39,611 bases of DNA from Spirosoma utsteinense. Its GTDB lineage: Bacteria; Bacteroidota; Bacteroidia; Cytophagales; Spirosomataceae. Positions 16,443 through 24,442 of this stretch are shown here, one piece after another. Made by a program: the position numbers and the translations under genes. The stretch's first letter is position 1; each line of letters begins with the position of its first letter. The notes beneath the pieces were generated by a model. It had not been told where the DNA came from. It ran no database searches and saw only the letters and a program-made list of their open reading frames with translations. The stretch lies in NCBI RefSeq assembly GCF_014282275.1, contig NZ_VFIA01000045.1, positions 1-39,611 on the forward strand, written 5' to 3'.

Positions 16443-17627
16443 ATGTCCATCCGTTCCCGAACCGGCTATTCCCTGCCGGTTATTGTTTTTGCCCAGTTTG
16501 CCGGTACGTCCCTCTGGTTTGTGGGCAATGCCATTCTGCCCGAACTGCAACCCTTACTACGGGCTCCTGAACTCACCAGCTGGATCACTTCAGCCGTTCA
16601 GATAGGCTTCATCACCGGTACGCTCCTGTACGCCATACTCGGTATTCCCGATCGGTTTCGGTCTACCTATATCTTCTTCGTGTCTGTTTTGCTGGCGGCT
16701 ATCGCAAACATAAGCTGGCTGTTTTTTCCCGTCAAGGCAGAATCCGTTTTGGTCAGCCGGTTTCTCACCGGCTTCTTTCTGGCCGGTGTGTATCCTGTCG
16801 GGATGAAGATCGCAGCCGACCGGTTCAAGACCGGGTTGGGTCAGGTGATGGGTTTTCTGGTGGGCGCGCTGGTGCTGGGCACCGCTTTCCCGCACTTCGT
16901 CCGGGGCATAGGCGGTCAGCTTCCGTATCGGACACTCCTGCTGCTGGTTAGCCTGCTGGCTGTTGGCGGGGGCGTTTTACTCACGGCGCTGGTACCTGCC
17001 ACCGATCCACCCCCCCGCGCCCGTAGGTTTCGCGTTCAGGCGCTGGTAACCTTATGGAAACCCTCCCCCTTCCGGCCGGCGATGCTTGGCTATTTCGGGC
17101 ATATGTGGGAGCTATACACCCTGTGGGCCTTTCTGCCACTCCTGATCACTTATGTCCGGCAGCAACATCCGGTCGGGGGTCTTACCGATCCGCTATGGGC
17201 GTTTGGTGCCATTGCGGCCGGAGCCCTGGGCTGCGTCGGGGGGGGCTACTGGTCCTCCCGAATCGGCAGCACCCGGGTAGCCCGGTATTTGCTGACCACA
17301 TCCGGTTTGTGTATTCTGCTTACACCCCTGCTCATCCGGTCGCCACCGCTTGTCTTCGGCCTTTTTCTGGTGATCTGGGGGGCTACGGCCGCTGGCGACT
17401 CCCCCCAGTTTTCGACCCTCGTAGCCAGGCATGCTCCGCTGGAGGATCGGGGTAGTATTCTGACCCTCGTAACCTGTTTCGGCTTTTTACTGACGGTGGT
17501 ATCCATTCAGTTTATGGGCTGGCTGGTCGCCCGGACGGGCATTTCGGGCTGGCTGTTTTATAGTCTCCTTCCCGGACCACTGGTAGGAATTCTGGCCCTG
17601 CGCCGGGCAGCGCGCAGCGATGGATAG
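16443..17627 (+). CDS. MFS transporter
   Basis: About 394 residues, strongly hydrophobic, with roughly 12 predicted membrane segments in two halves separated by a charged loop (TDPPPRARRFRVQ, near residue 205). SRFLTGFFLAGVYPVGMKIAADRF matches the conserved helix 4-5 region of the major facilitator superfamily. The substrate is not evident. I start at the ATG at 16443; a TTG two codons earlier keeps the same frame. The gene is divergent from the Kef pair. The next gene starts 117 bases downstream and looks independent. Confidence 0.85.
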   Translation: MSIRSRTGYSLPVIVFAQFAGTSLWFVGNAILPELQPLLRAPELTSWITSAVQIGFITGTLLYAILGIPDRFRSTYIFFVSVLLAAIANISWLFFPVKAESVLVSRFLTGFFLAGVYPVGMKIAADRFKTGLGQVMGFLVGALVLGTAFPHFVRGIGGQLPYRTLLLLVSLLAVGGGVLLTALVPATDPPPRARRFRVQALVTLWKPSPFRPAMLGYFGHMWELYTLWAFLPLLITYVRQQHPVGGLTDPLWAFGAIAAGALGCVGGGYWSSRIGSTRVARYLLTTSGLCILLTPLLIRSPPLVFGLFLVIWGATAAGDSPQFSTLVARHAPLEDRGSILTLVTCFGFLLTVVSIQFMGWLVARTGISGWLFYSLLPGPLVGILALRRAARSDG

Positions 17628-17749
17628 TAGTGCTGGCTACGGGTAATCCCTACAGGAATGGGACTAGGCCCTTACCCTCACTCTGCGAAACATTGAAGCA
17701 GAACTAGAGTTCTGGCTGGTATTAGAACGCATTAAACCGAGATGTGCTT

Positions 17750-18904
17750 ATGCTAGCCATGAATTATAGGGGACCTTTCCGGGTCCGCGCCGACCACAAG
17801 CCCTACCCTGAACTACTCCACCCAAGTGACGCCATCGTACGCGTAACCCGCTCCTGTATCTGCGGGTCCGATCTACACCTCTACCACGGCCTTGTACCCG
17901 ACACCCGGGTAGGTATGACCTTCGGTCACGAGTTTATCGGGGTGGTCGAAGAAATCGGTTCCTCTGTTGAAAAACTGAAAGTGGGTGATAACGTCATCGT
18001 TCCTTTTAATGTAGCCTGTGGCAACTGTACGTTTTGTAAACAGGGGCTCTTTGGTAACTGTCATGAGTCGAACCCGCAAGCGACGGCCGTTGGCGGTATA
18101 TTTGGTTACTCCCATACCGCTGGTGGATACGATGGCGGACAGGCCGAATTCGTTCGCGTACCTTATGCCGATGTTGGGCCAACCGTTATTCCGGACTGGA
18201 TGGACCATGACGACGCGGTCCTCCTGACCGACGTAGTTCCAACGGGCTATCAGGCGGCTGAGATGGGCGGGATAAAAAAAGGAGATACCGTCGTTGTGTT
18301 CGGTGCCGGACCGGTTGGTATTCTGGCGGCTAAATGCGCCTGGCTTTTTGGTGCCGGCCGTGTCATTGTCATCGACCACCTGGAATACCGGCTCGACTTC
18401 GTCCGCAACTACGCCCAGTGTGAAGCGTATAACTTCCGGTCGATGGAGGACCCCGTTTTGTTTATCAAGAAAACAACCGACTGGTTTGGCGCTGATGTCT
18501 GCATCGATGCCGTGGGCGGAGATGCCGCCGGTAGTGCCTTGCAAACCATTACCGGTCGTAAACTTATGCTTCAGGCGGGGTCGGCAACAGCCTTGCACTG
18601 GGCGATCAATTCGGTAAAAAAAGGTGGTATCGTATCGATCGTTGGCGTATATGGCCCCACCGACAACCTGGTACCCATTGGCAACGTCGTCAACAAAGGC
18701 ATTACCATCCGTGCCAACCAGGCATCGGTAAAGCGGTTGCTACCCCGTTTAATTGACCATATTCAGGCCGGGAGGCTGAACCCCAAGGGCATTATCACAC
18801 ACCGGGTACCGCTGGAAGAAGTTTCTGACGCCTACCATATCTTTTCGGCCAAACGCGATAACTGCATCAAGCCTGTTCTTATTCCACCTTCAGCCAGAAA
18901 ATAA
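17750..18904 (+). CDS. zinc-dependent alcohol dehydrogenase, formaldehyde-dehydrogenase-like
   Basis: NAD-dependent medium-chain dehydrogenase of about 384 residues. Catalytic zinc ligands are visible: Cys38 in SCICGSD and His60-Glu61 in GHE. The structural zinc cysteines are 90, 93, 96 and 104 (CGNCTFCKQGLFGNC). The Rossmann loop is VVVFGAGPVGILAAK. The insertion and the QAEFVRVPYAD stretch resemble glutathione-independent formaldehyde dehydrogenases, so aldehyde detoxification is likely but unproven. I choose the ATG at 17750 (MLAMNYRGPF, as in relatives); GTG 17744 and ATG 17759 are alternatives. A small membrane-anchored protein follows after 11 bases, probably in the same transcript. Confidence 0.9.
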   Translation: MLAMNYRGPFRVRADHKPYPELLHPSDAIVRVTRSCICGSDLHLYHGLVPDTRVGMTFGHEFIGVVEEIGSSVEKLKVGDNVIVPFNVACGNCTFCKQGLFGNCHESNPQATAVGGIFGYSHTAGGYDGGQAEFVRVPYADVGPTVIPDWMDHDDAVLLTDVVPTGYQAAEMGGIKKGDTVVVFGAGPVGILAAKCAWLFGAGRVIVIDHLEYRLDFVRNYAQCEAYNFRSMEDPVLFIKKTTDWFGADVCIDAVGGDAAGSALQTITGRKLMLQAGSATALHWAINSVKKGGIVSIVGVYGPTDNLVPIGNVVNKGITIRANQASVKRLLPRLIDHIQAGRLNPKGIITHRVPLEEVSDAYHIFSAKRDNCIKPVLIPPSARK

Positions 18905-18915
18905 ACAGAATACTC

Positions 18916-19452
18916 ATGGAGACGACACCGAACGAATACGCGCATATTATTGGCTGGGGAGTGGATGCCGATCCGCAGAATGAACCCACCTACCCCATGA
19001 AAAACTACACCGGTGATGACCACCAGCGGCTGAACTATGATCGCCCGGCTCAGCAACCGACCACCGTAGAAATTCTCAAATCCAACGAGCGGCCCAACCT
19101 GACTGCGGTCTTCGGCACATCGTCGCCCCCATCGGGATTGAGCGGTGCCATCCGCCGGTACGCCTTCCGCTCCAGTGAGTCAGAGTATGGTCACTGGCTG
19201 CCCTTACTGCTGGCCGACCGGGTCAATGTTGTCGAAGGGATCATCGATGACCTCAGCCGTGGTCATATACCCAATATTTTTGCCGAGAAAGGCTGGAAGG
19301 CCGAGTGGAAACACAATCCCAAAGGCCTGACCCAGAAAGTGTTGATCGGGGCTGCTGTAACAACGGCTATCGTTGCGCTGCTGTACCGGAAAAATTCTAC
19401 CAAAAAGTCCGGTCGTCTGGCCCTTTTGTCAAAAAAACTACGCCATCGCTAA
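18916..19452 (+). CDS. unknown protein with C-terminal membrane anchor, paired with the dehydrogenase
   Basis: 178 residues, family not recognised. The N-terminal half is polar and proline-rich (HIIGWGVDADPQNEPTYPMK). The middle has a more ordered segment (GLSGAIRRYAFRSSESEYGHWLPLLLADRVNVVEGIIDDL). Near the end one membrane helix (VLIGAAVTTAIVALLY, about 141-156) is followed by a basic tail. It looks like a tail-anchored cytoplasmic protein. It starts 11 bases after the alcohol dehydrogenase stop and ends before a good terminator, so the two form an operon. This suggests a shared job, perhaps tethering. Confidence 0.75.
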   Translation: METTPNEYAHIIGWGVDADPQNEPTYPMKNYTGDDHQRLNYDRPAQQPTTVEILKSNERPNLTAVFGTSSPPSGLSGAIRRYAFRSSESEYGHWLPLLLADRVNVVEGIIDDLSRGHIPNIFAEKGWKAEWKHNPKGLTQKVLIGAAVTTAIVALLYRKNSTKKSGRLALLSKKLRHR

Positions 19453-19480
19453 GTCGGCAATAACGTAGTTACTTCATCCG

Positions 19481-19518
19481 AACCCTGGATACCCCGCCCC
19501 GGGATATCCAGGGTTTTT
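19481..19518 (+). terminator. intrinsic terminator of the dehydrogenase operon
   Basis: An 11-bp stem AACCCTGGATA / TATCCAGGGTT (19481-19491 and 19505-19515), GC-rich inside, is followed by a T-run at 19514-19518. Confidence 0.85.
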
Positions 19519-19605
19519 GGTTGTACATCCGACCGCTGGACCGGAGCCTGCCTTAAACACTTAAAGCCAGGCTTCGTTAGCCTTCAAACGCTAACTTTTC
19601 ACGCC

Positions 19606-20454
19606 GTGCAATTCATCAGCCAGCTGCTCGAACATCCTGCCCTCTTTGCCTACTTCGCCGGGGCCAACAACTATACCTGGCTCCAGTTTCGAAATGGCGA
19701 ACGGCGACTGCTTGCCAAACCCATTACTTATTTCGAGGAACGGCTTCCTGCCTTCGTTCGGGTTCATAAAACGGCCCTGATCAACCCTGCCTGCGTACAG
19801 AGTATTCACCGGCCGGCGCGCGCTAAAATGCCGGGCACGATACGGATGCACGACGGTACCGAGCTGCCCGTTGCCCGCCGACGCTGGAACGATGTTGTCC
19901 AGTTGCTGGAAACCAGCATGCCTCAACCCAGCCCGCCGACGAATAACCACCCCGGCACCGCCCCTCTGGCCGCGTTGCACCCTTCGGATACGGGAATACC
20001 TACTCAACATGCGCCCTATGTGGCCCCTCCGCTATTGGTGATTGCCGTCATGCAGGGCGATGCGCTGCTGCTGACCCGCGAATGCATCGACTCACTGGGA
20101 CTGCCGTGCCTGCTGCATCGGCTCGACTTTGGCGCTGAACTGGCTTCTTCTTTACTAATGAGTGCGCTGGAAGAACAGCCCGCCCTCATCATTCTCGATG
20201 CCCGCACCAACCGCACCGACCGCATGCTGACTTTACGGGCCCTGAAAAGCCATCCACGTCTGCGGGCCATCCCCGTCGTTTGGCTCGCTGCTCCCGGCGA
20301 CAATACCATGCAGGCTTACACGCTGGATGCTAACTCGGTGGTGGTGGTTTCTCAGGAGCCTGCTGCTTATACGCGCATCATTGAACAACTGTGTCGGTAC
20401 TGGCTCACGGTCGTGCAGCTTCCTCCACAACCCGGACCAGGCAAGCCCGCCTAG
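19606..20454 (+). CDS. LytTR DNA-binding protein with C-terminal degenerate receiver domain
   Basis: 282 residues, GTG start at 19606 (no ATG fits). Residues 1-104 are a LytTR domain, with YFAGANNYTWLQF, KPITYFEERLPAFVRVHKTALINPACV and RRRWNDVVQLL as expected. A proline-rich linker (105-140) follows. Residues 141-272 look like a response-regulator receiver. Asp198 (LIILDAR) is kept at the phosphorylation site. The N-terminal acidic pair is missing (VIAVMQGD), the Ser/Thr is Ala228 and the Lys is replaced (SQEP, 249-252). The domain order is the reverse of the normal receiver-LytTR protein. It probably binds DNA without normal phosphorylation. The gene stands alone between two terminators. Confidence 0.8.
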   Translation: MQFISQLLEHPALFAYFAGANNYTWLQFRNGERRLLAKPITYFEERLPAFVRVHKTALINPACVQSIHRPARAKMPGTIRMHDGTELPVARRRWNDVVQLLETSMPQPSPPTNNHPGTAPLAALHPSDTGIPTQHAPYVAPPLLVIAVMQGDALLLTRECIDSLGLPCLLHRLDFGAELASSLLMSALEEQPALIILDARTNRTDRMLTLRALKSHPRLRAIPVVWLAAPGDNTMQAYTLDANSVVVVSQEPAAYTRIIEQLCRYWLTVVQLPPQPGPGKPA

Positions 20455-20544
20455 GTGGGCCGTTACCTCACTCTTCAGTAATTTTCCAGTAGAGCAACGC
20501 CGTTCCCTTAGCCTGTTGGCACAGACTATAACCCAGTCTTTTTA

Positions 20545-20611
20545 TAAGCCAGAAATGAATACCCCGGCCACCGTCTTTAGGTGGTGGCCGGGGTATTCAT
20601 TTCTGGCTTAT
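20545..20611. terminator. very long perfect hairpin between convergent genes
   Basis: A perfect 29-bp stem (20545-20573 with 20583-20611) has a 9-base loop. It lies between the LytTR gene and the catalase gene and reaches to 8 bases from the catalase stop. There is no T-run on the plus strand. It probably ends or protects both transcripts. Confidence 0.75.
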
Positions 20612-20619
20612 TGCGAATA

Positions 20620-21483
20620 TTAATTCTTCTTACCTGCTTTCTCAATCTGTTCGGTCTGAGCATAGCCTTCGGGTTTCGGTGGGGCCAGCATGGGCTCATC
20701 GCCGTAAGGCTGGGCTTTGGCTTCCCGGAATTCGCTGCGTCCATCGTAGGATGGCCCACTTGTCCACCGTCGATTCGTACCAACCGATGGCTCATCGGGG
20801 TCGATATTGGTATTTACGAAGGTATAGCTGAATTCCTGATGCTCCTTGCTTTGTGGAAAGCTGTTCGGAATCGGCAGCACACCCAGCATATTGCCGTGTC
20901 CCAGTTCTTCCAGTACAGCCAGCCACTGCTGCTGGTGCATGGTGTCACGGGCAATCAGAAAAGCCAGCATATCTTTCATACCAGCATCGTCGGTCAGCTC
21001 ATACAAGCGAGCGGCCAGGGTACGCCCCGTAGCCTCGGCGGTTACATTGGAAAACATGTCGGCAGCAATATTGCCCGAACTAACGATCCAGGAGCCATTG
21101 AAGGGAACACCATTGGCATCGGAAGCCAGGGCACCAAGGCCCCCTGACAGGAAATGACGGGGATCACCACCGCCGACGATCTTCTCCATGAGTGGGTCAT
21201 TTCCGACAATAGTTTCGATGACACTGCTCGAGGAGCCCTCCAGATTGAGACATACAGCCGTTGCCAGCATTTCGATATGGGCTATTTCTTCGGTTCCGGT
21301 ATCGAGAAGCATGTCCCGGTAGCGTACCGGACCACGCGAATTCCATGCCTGAAACAAGTACTGTAAACATACGCGGATCTCACCTTCTATGCCGCCGATG
21401 GCTTGCTGAAGAGCCCGGGCAAACTGTGGATCTGGCTTATCGACCCGCACTTTATACTGGAGTTTTTTATCGTGATAGAACAT
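20620..21483 (-). CDS. manganese catalase
   Basis: Di-manganese, non-heme catalase that converts hydrogen peroxide to oxygen and water, acting in the cytoplasm. All five metal ligands line up with the family: Glu35 (GIEGEIRV), Glu66 and His69 (TEEIAHIEM), Glu150 (TAEATGR) and His183 (TMHQQQW). The start MFYHDKKLQY is typical. The 287 residues include a polar, proline-rich tail from about 225. It is the last gene of an apparent three-gene unit with a Ser/Gly-rich exported protein (14-base gap) and an SPW-repeat membrane protein. Confidence 0.95.
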   Translation of the reverse strand: MFYHDKKLQYKVRVDKPDPQFARALQQAIGGIEGEIRVCLQYLFQAWNSRGPVRYRDMLLDTGTEEIAHIEMLATAVCLNLEGSSSSVIETIVGNDPLMEKIVGGGDPRHFLSGGLGALASDANGVPFNGSWIVSSGNIAADMFSNVTAEATGRTLAARLYELTDDAGMKDMLAFLIARDTMHQQQWLAVLEELGHGNMLGVLPIPNSFPQSKEHQEFSYTFVNTNIDPDEPSVGTNRRWTSGPSYDGRSEFREAKAQPYGDEPMLAPPKPEGYAQTEQIEKAGKKN

Positions 21484-21497
21484 ACGTATATATAGGG

Positions 21498-21854
21498 TTA
21501 TTGGTTGCTGTTGTTTCCTGTTGACTTACCCGCACCTGTACCACCCCGGCTACTTCCGTTGATGGTGCCACTGCTTTTGCTGGATTTGGCTTTTAAAGCC
21601 GCTTTATTACTTCTACCGGCTACACCTTGTCCCGGCGTGGTGCCGCCTGTTCCGCTGCTCCTGCCCCCGGTGACGGATGAGCTTCCCTGTTTGGCGTTGC
21701 TGCCGGTCGACGAACCGGTATGTCTACTGCCGGATCCGGTCTCACCCGGTACTTGGGTGGACGTGCTTCCCGTTCCTGAGCCATTTGCCTGAGCCCGGAC
21801 TTGTCCAACAGCCGCTGCAACCAGCAGGGCTACGGTTAGGATGGTCGTTTTCAT
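21498..21854 (-). CDS. small exported Ser/Gly/Thr-rich low-complexity protein
   Basis: About 118 residues from the ATG at 21854, chosen because the signal peptide MKTTILTVALLVAAAVGQVRAQA starts there; the frame opens six codons earlier. After cleavage the chain is almost entirely Gly, Ser, Thr, Asn and Lys, with no Cys and few hydrophobic residues, so it should be disordered. No family is recognised. It lies 21 bases after the SPW gene and 14 bases before the manganese catalase gene. Proteins of this composition may act as a matrix or surface filler, but no function can be claimed. Confidence 0.7.
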   Translation of the reverse strand: MKTTILTVALLVAAAVGQVRAQANGSGTGSTSTQVPGETGSGSRHTGSSTGSNAKQGSSSVTGGRSSGTGGTTPGQGVAGRSNKAALKAKSSKSSGTINGSSRGGTGAGKSTGNNSNQ

Positions 21855-21875
21855 AGATTTGTAGTTAGGCACTGG

Positions 21876-22238
21876 TTAATCGTTTTTGTAATAGGAAGGT
21901 TTGGATCGGGTGAGCAGACCCGCTCCCGTTTCCAGTAGGCCAAAAGCAACATGCGGCCAGGTGATCCGGTTGGCAAACCCCAGCAGCCAGGGCGAAGCAG
22001 CAACCAGCACTCCGGTTAAGGTATCGACAGTCAGGTGGGTGGACATCGGCAACCGTTTTGTAAGGCCCGCTTCATAGTCAGTCTGTGTCGATAAGCCTAG
22101 TACGGCTGCACCTACACCCACAGCTACCCAACGGGCGGTTTTATCGTCGGAAAAGCCAAGCAGCCAGGGTGAGGCCGCAAAAAGGGCCCCTGTCGTATAA
22201 TCCAGTAATCCGTGGACTTTTGTTGGAATCGGTTTCAT
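21876..22238 (-). CDS. SPW-repeat membrane protein
   Basis: About 120 residues from the ATG at 22238 (MKPIPTKVHGLLDY), the better start; an upstream ATG at 22268 is possible. Two copies of ASPWLLGF each sit inside a membrane helix, the signature of the SPW repeat family, giving about four membrane segments. The family has no established function. It is first in the apparent operon with the Ser/Gly-rich protein and manganese catalase. Confidence 0.82.
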   Translation of the reverse strand: MKPIPTKVHGLLDYTTGALFAASPWLLGFSDDKTARWVAVGVGAAVLGLSTQTDYEAGLTKRLPMSTHLTVDTLTGVLVAASPWLLGFANRITWPHVAFGLLETGAGLLTRSKPSYYKND

Positions 22239-22339
22239 AAGTACTATCTGCTTTTTTGGGTAGAACACGTCTTTTCTCTGTGAGCAAACACCCTCCTTTA
22301 ACCCCGCCGTTTTGCACCGGGTACCGAATTAAATGAGCT

Positions 22340-22388
22340 AAATAAGGGAATGGTCCGAAGACCGGTAAGACGAACCATTCCCTTATTT
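22340..22388. repeat. 15-bp inverted repeat in a divergent promoter region
   Basis: Perfect arms at 22340-22354 and 22374-22388 (AAATAAGGGAATGGT and its complement) are separated by 19 bases. The loop holds a weaker palindrome (ACCGGT). It lies between the divergent SPW and 104-residue protein genes, so it is not an obvious terminator. It could be a regulator site or a leader hairpin. Confidence 0.6.
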
Positions 22389-22468
22389 CAGGGGTGGCAG
22401 ACTACGCTCAACGTTAGCCTGAAGAGTTGACAGTCGGAAAGTGAACGGCTAACTAAATCGACAAAGCT

Positions 22469-22783
22469 ATGATCAATCGGCCCCTAATTCAGCGGTCACC
22501 CGAAAGCGGGCAGGAGGACACACCCTCGAAATACGACCCGGAGTTTAGTGAAAGTCTGAAGCAGACAAAGAAGAACAACAGCCCAATAACAAGCAGTCCG
22601 GACCAAACACCTTATGTTGGTAGCCATGCCGATAACTATGCCCCCGATCAGGAGCCAGAGCACGACGGACCCAGTGGCGAAAACACGAAGAATGGGGGTG
22701 AGCAGGGTGGCGGGCTATGGACTAGTGGCGGCAAAGTTACCACCGGCACTCCCTACCATGATGAAGACGATGAAACCGATTAA
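22469..22783 (+). CDS. small acidic, probably disordered protein
   Basis: 104 residues, rich in Asp, Glu, Ser, Gly and Pro, with no signal peptide or hydrophobic segment and an acidic end (DEDDETD). It resembles the unstructured hydrophilic proteins often found beside stress genes, but I know no family for it. It has an ATG start and normal codon use. The WGxxGxxG gene follows 61 bases later on the same strand. Confidence 0.6.
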   Translation: MINRPLIQRSPESGQEDTPSKYDPEFSESLKQTKKNNSPITSSPDQTPYVGSHADNYAPDQEPEHDGPSGENTKNGGEQGGGLWTSGGKVTTGTPYHDEDDETD

Positions 22784-22844
22784 AAACGTAGTTCTTAACA
22801 AACTGCAAGCAATAATTCTGTTTAACTAAACCACTTTATTAATT

Positions 22845-23306
22845 ATGAAATCGATGCGAACAACTGCCTGGGTACTGGCACTAAGTACCTGTCTCATCGG
22901 CGCAACGCCGGCTTTCAGTCAGACAGAAAAAGGATATGATGGCGACCAGTCTGTAAAGTCTGGCCAGCGTGACAACGAGGATCGGGAGACGAATTTCGAC
23001 TGGATTGGTCTTTTCGGTTTACTGGGCCTGACCGGTCTGATTGGTCCCCGGCAGCGACAGGAACGGCCTGTCAGCGTGGTCAGAAAGACGCTTATCGCGA
23101 CAACGATTATAGCCACTGCGGGGCTATTGTCGATGGCAGAACCAGCTATGAGCAGAGCCCTTCAGGAGTCTGATGGCGATAACTCATCCGTTGCCAGCGA
23201 TAACGACGATGGCCATACCAATTTCGGCTGGGTAGGCTTGCTGGGATTGGCCGGTTTGCTGGGTCTCCGCAAGAGACGGTCGAGCGATAACACCCTAACC
23301 CGGTAA
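22845..23306 (+). CDS. tandem WGxxGxxG-type exported protein (internally duplicated)
   Basis: 153 residues made of two similar halves. Each half has a signal-like hydrophobic stretch (1-26, ending PAFSQ; about 81-103, ending AMSRA). Each then has a short acidic stretch and a Gly/Leu-rich helix with a basic end: NFDWIGLFGLLGLTGLIGPRQR and NFGWVGLLGLAGLLGLRKRR. These helices match the WGxxGxxG/CTERM-like sorting tails normally found once per protein. The gene looks like a fusion of two tandem copies. Function is unknown; surface sorting or envelope location is inferred. Its transcript ends at the hairpin at 23325-23370. Confidence 0.78.
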   Translation: MKSMRTTAWVLALSTCLIGATPAFSQTEKGYDGDQSVKSGQRDNEDRETNFDWIGLFGLLGLTGLIGPRQRQERPVSVVRKTLIATTIIATAGLLSMAEPAMSRALQESDGDNSSVASDNDDGHTNFGWVGLLGLAGLLGLRKRRSSDNTLTR

Positions 23307-23324
23307 ATGCATACGTATATAAAC

Positions 23325-23370
23325 TAAACTCCACTGACAAAACGAGATTCCGGTTTGTCAGTGGAGTTTA
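23325..23370. terminator. hairpin between convergent genes
   Basis: A perfect 17-bp stem (23325-23341 with 23354-23370) has a 12-base loop. It lies between the WGxxGxxG gene and the sdhB-like gene. No strong T-run follows, but its position fits a shared terminator. Confidence 0.7.
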
Positions 23371-23397
23371 ACTGGTTTAAACGTAAACGTTTAGCGC

Positions 23398-24156
23398 CTA
23401 AGATCCATCGTCGGGCTGGGTCAGCTTCGCGCCCAGGTATTCCCGGTTTAACCGCGCAATGCTATCGACCGAAATAGAGGCCGGACATTCGATGGAGCAG
23501 GCCCCAATGAACGAACAGGCACCGAACCCTTCGGAATCCATCTGAGCAACCATTCGTTCAGCCCGGGTCTTGCGTTCCAGCTGCCCCTGGGGTAGTAGCG
23601 CAAAGCGGGATACCATGGCCCCCACGAACAGCATCGCCGACGCATTTTTGCAGGCGGCTACGCAAGCCCCACACGCAATACAGGCAGCGGCATCCATCGC
23701 CGACTCCTGGACCTCCCGCGAGATAGGGATCTCGTTGGCATCAGGTGCAGAGCCCGTGTTGACCGAGATATACCCGCCAGCCTGCACGATACGGTCGAAG
23801 GCGGTGCGGTCGGTAACCAGGTCTTTGATAACCGGAAAACCCCGCGCCCGCCAGGGTTCAATAACAATCGTGTCCCCATCGTTGAAGCTCCGCATGTGTA
23901 AAATACAGGTGGCTCCCCCCGTCTGCGGACCGTGGGGCCGACCATTTATGAACATGGCACAGGACCCGCAGATTCCTTCGCGGCAGTCGTGATCGAAAGC
24001 GATGATCTCCTCACCCCGCTTGGTAAGTTCACCGTTCAGTACATCGACCATTTCCAGAAACGATTGACTTGGCGAAATACCGGACAGCTTATACTCGACC
24101 AGCTTCCCCCGAGAACCGGCGTTCTTCTGCCGCCAGACTTTCAAGGTAAAATCCAT
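23398..24156 (-). CDS. sdhB: succinate dehydrogenase/fumarate reductase iron-sulfur subunit (orphan)
   Basis: 252-residue electron-transfer subunit that normally passes electrons between the flavin subunit SdhA and quinone. All three cluster sites are present. The 2Fe-2S site uses Cys58, 63, 66 and 84 (CREGICGSC). The 4Fe-4S site starts Cys159, 162, 165 (CIACGAC). The 3Fe-4S region uses Cys169, 214 and 220, with Cys224-Pro completing the set. So the protein looks intact. No sdhA or sdhC lies nearby. An 86-residue unknown gene precedes it by 25 bases on the same strand. It may be a second copy used by another flavoprotein. Confidence 0.9.
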   Translation of the reverse strand: MDFTLKVWRQKNAGSRGKLVEYKLSGISPSQSFLEMVDVLNGELTKRGEEIIAFDHDCREGICGSCAMFINGRPHGPQTGGATCILHMRSFNDGDTIVIEPWRARGFPVIKDLVTDRTAFDRIVQAGGYISVNTGSAPDANEIPISREVQESAMDAAACIACGACVAACKNASAMLFVGAMVSRFALLPQGQLERKTRAERMVAQMDSEGFGACSFIGACSIECPASISVDSIARLNREYLGAKLTQPDDGS

Positions 24157-24181
24157 ATGAATTGCGCTTTTTTTACCGCCT

Positions 24182-24442
24182 TTATACTTTCCCTTTGTAG
24201 TCCCAATGGTCTTTTACAACAACACCATTGGCATCCTTCAGCAACCGTCGGGAAAACTGATCGCCTTTAATGATTCCTCGCTCATCGGCCTGGCCAATAA
24301 AAAGCAGGATGGGATTTCCGTCTTCGTCGGTCTTGGTCGCTACATCATACCGACCAAACCGGAACGCCACCATGTGTGAGGGTGCGTATTTTTTGTTCAG
24401 CTGCTTGAGCAGCCGTTCGCCTACTTTGGTTGTACTCGTCAT
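24182..24442 (-). CDS. small conserved-looking protein of unknown function
   Basis: 86 residues, soluble, with mixed alpha/beta character and no signal. The middle reads MVAFRFGRYDVATKTDEDGN, then ILLFIGQADERGIIKGDQF. A small domain ending in HWDYKGKV is likely. I recognise no named family. The gene ends 25 bases before the sdhB-like gene on the same strand, so the two are probably co-transcribed. Confidence 0.65.
   Translation of the reverse strand: MTSTTKVGERLLKQLNKKYAPSHMVAFRFGRYDVATKTDEDGNPILLFIGQADERGIIKGDQFSRRLLKDANGVVVKDHWDYKGKV

Noticed and set aside
17873..18598. Minus-strand open frame (241 codons) inside the zinc dehydrogenase gene
   Set aside because: Antisense shadow; the plus-strand protein has every expected zinc ligand.
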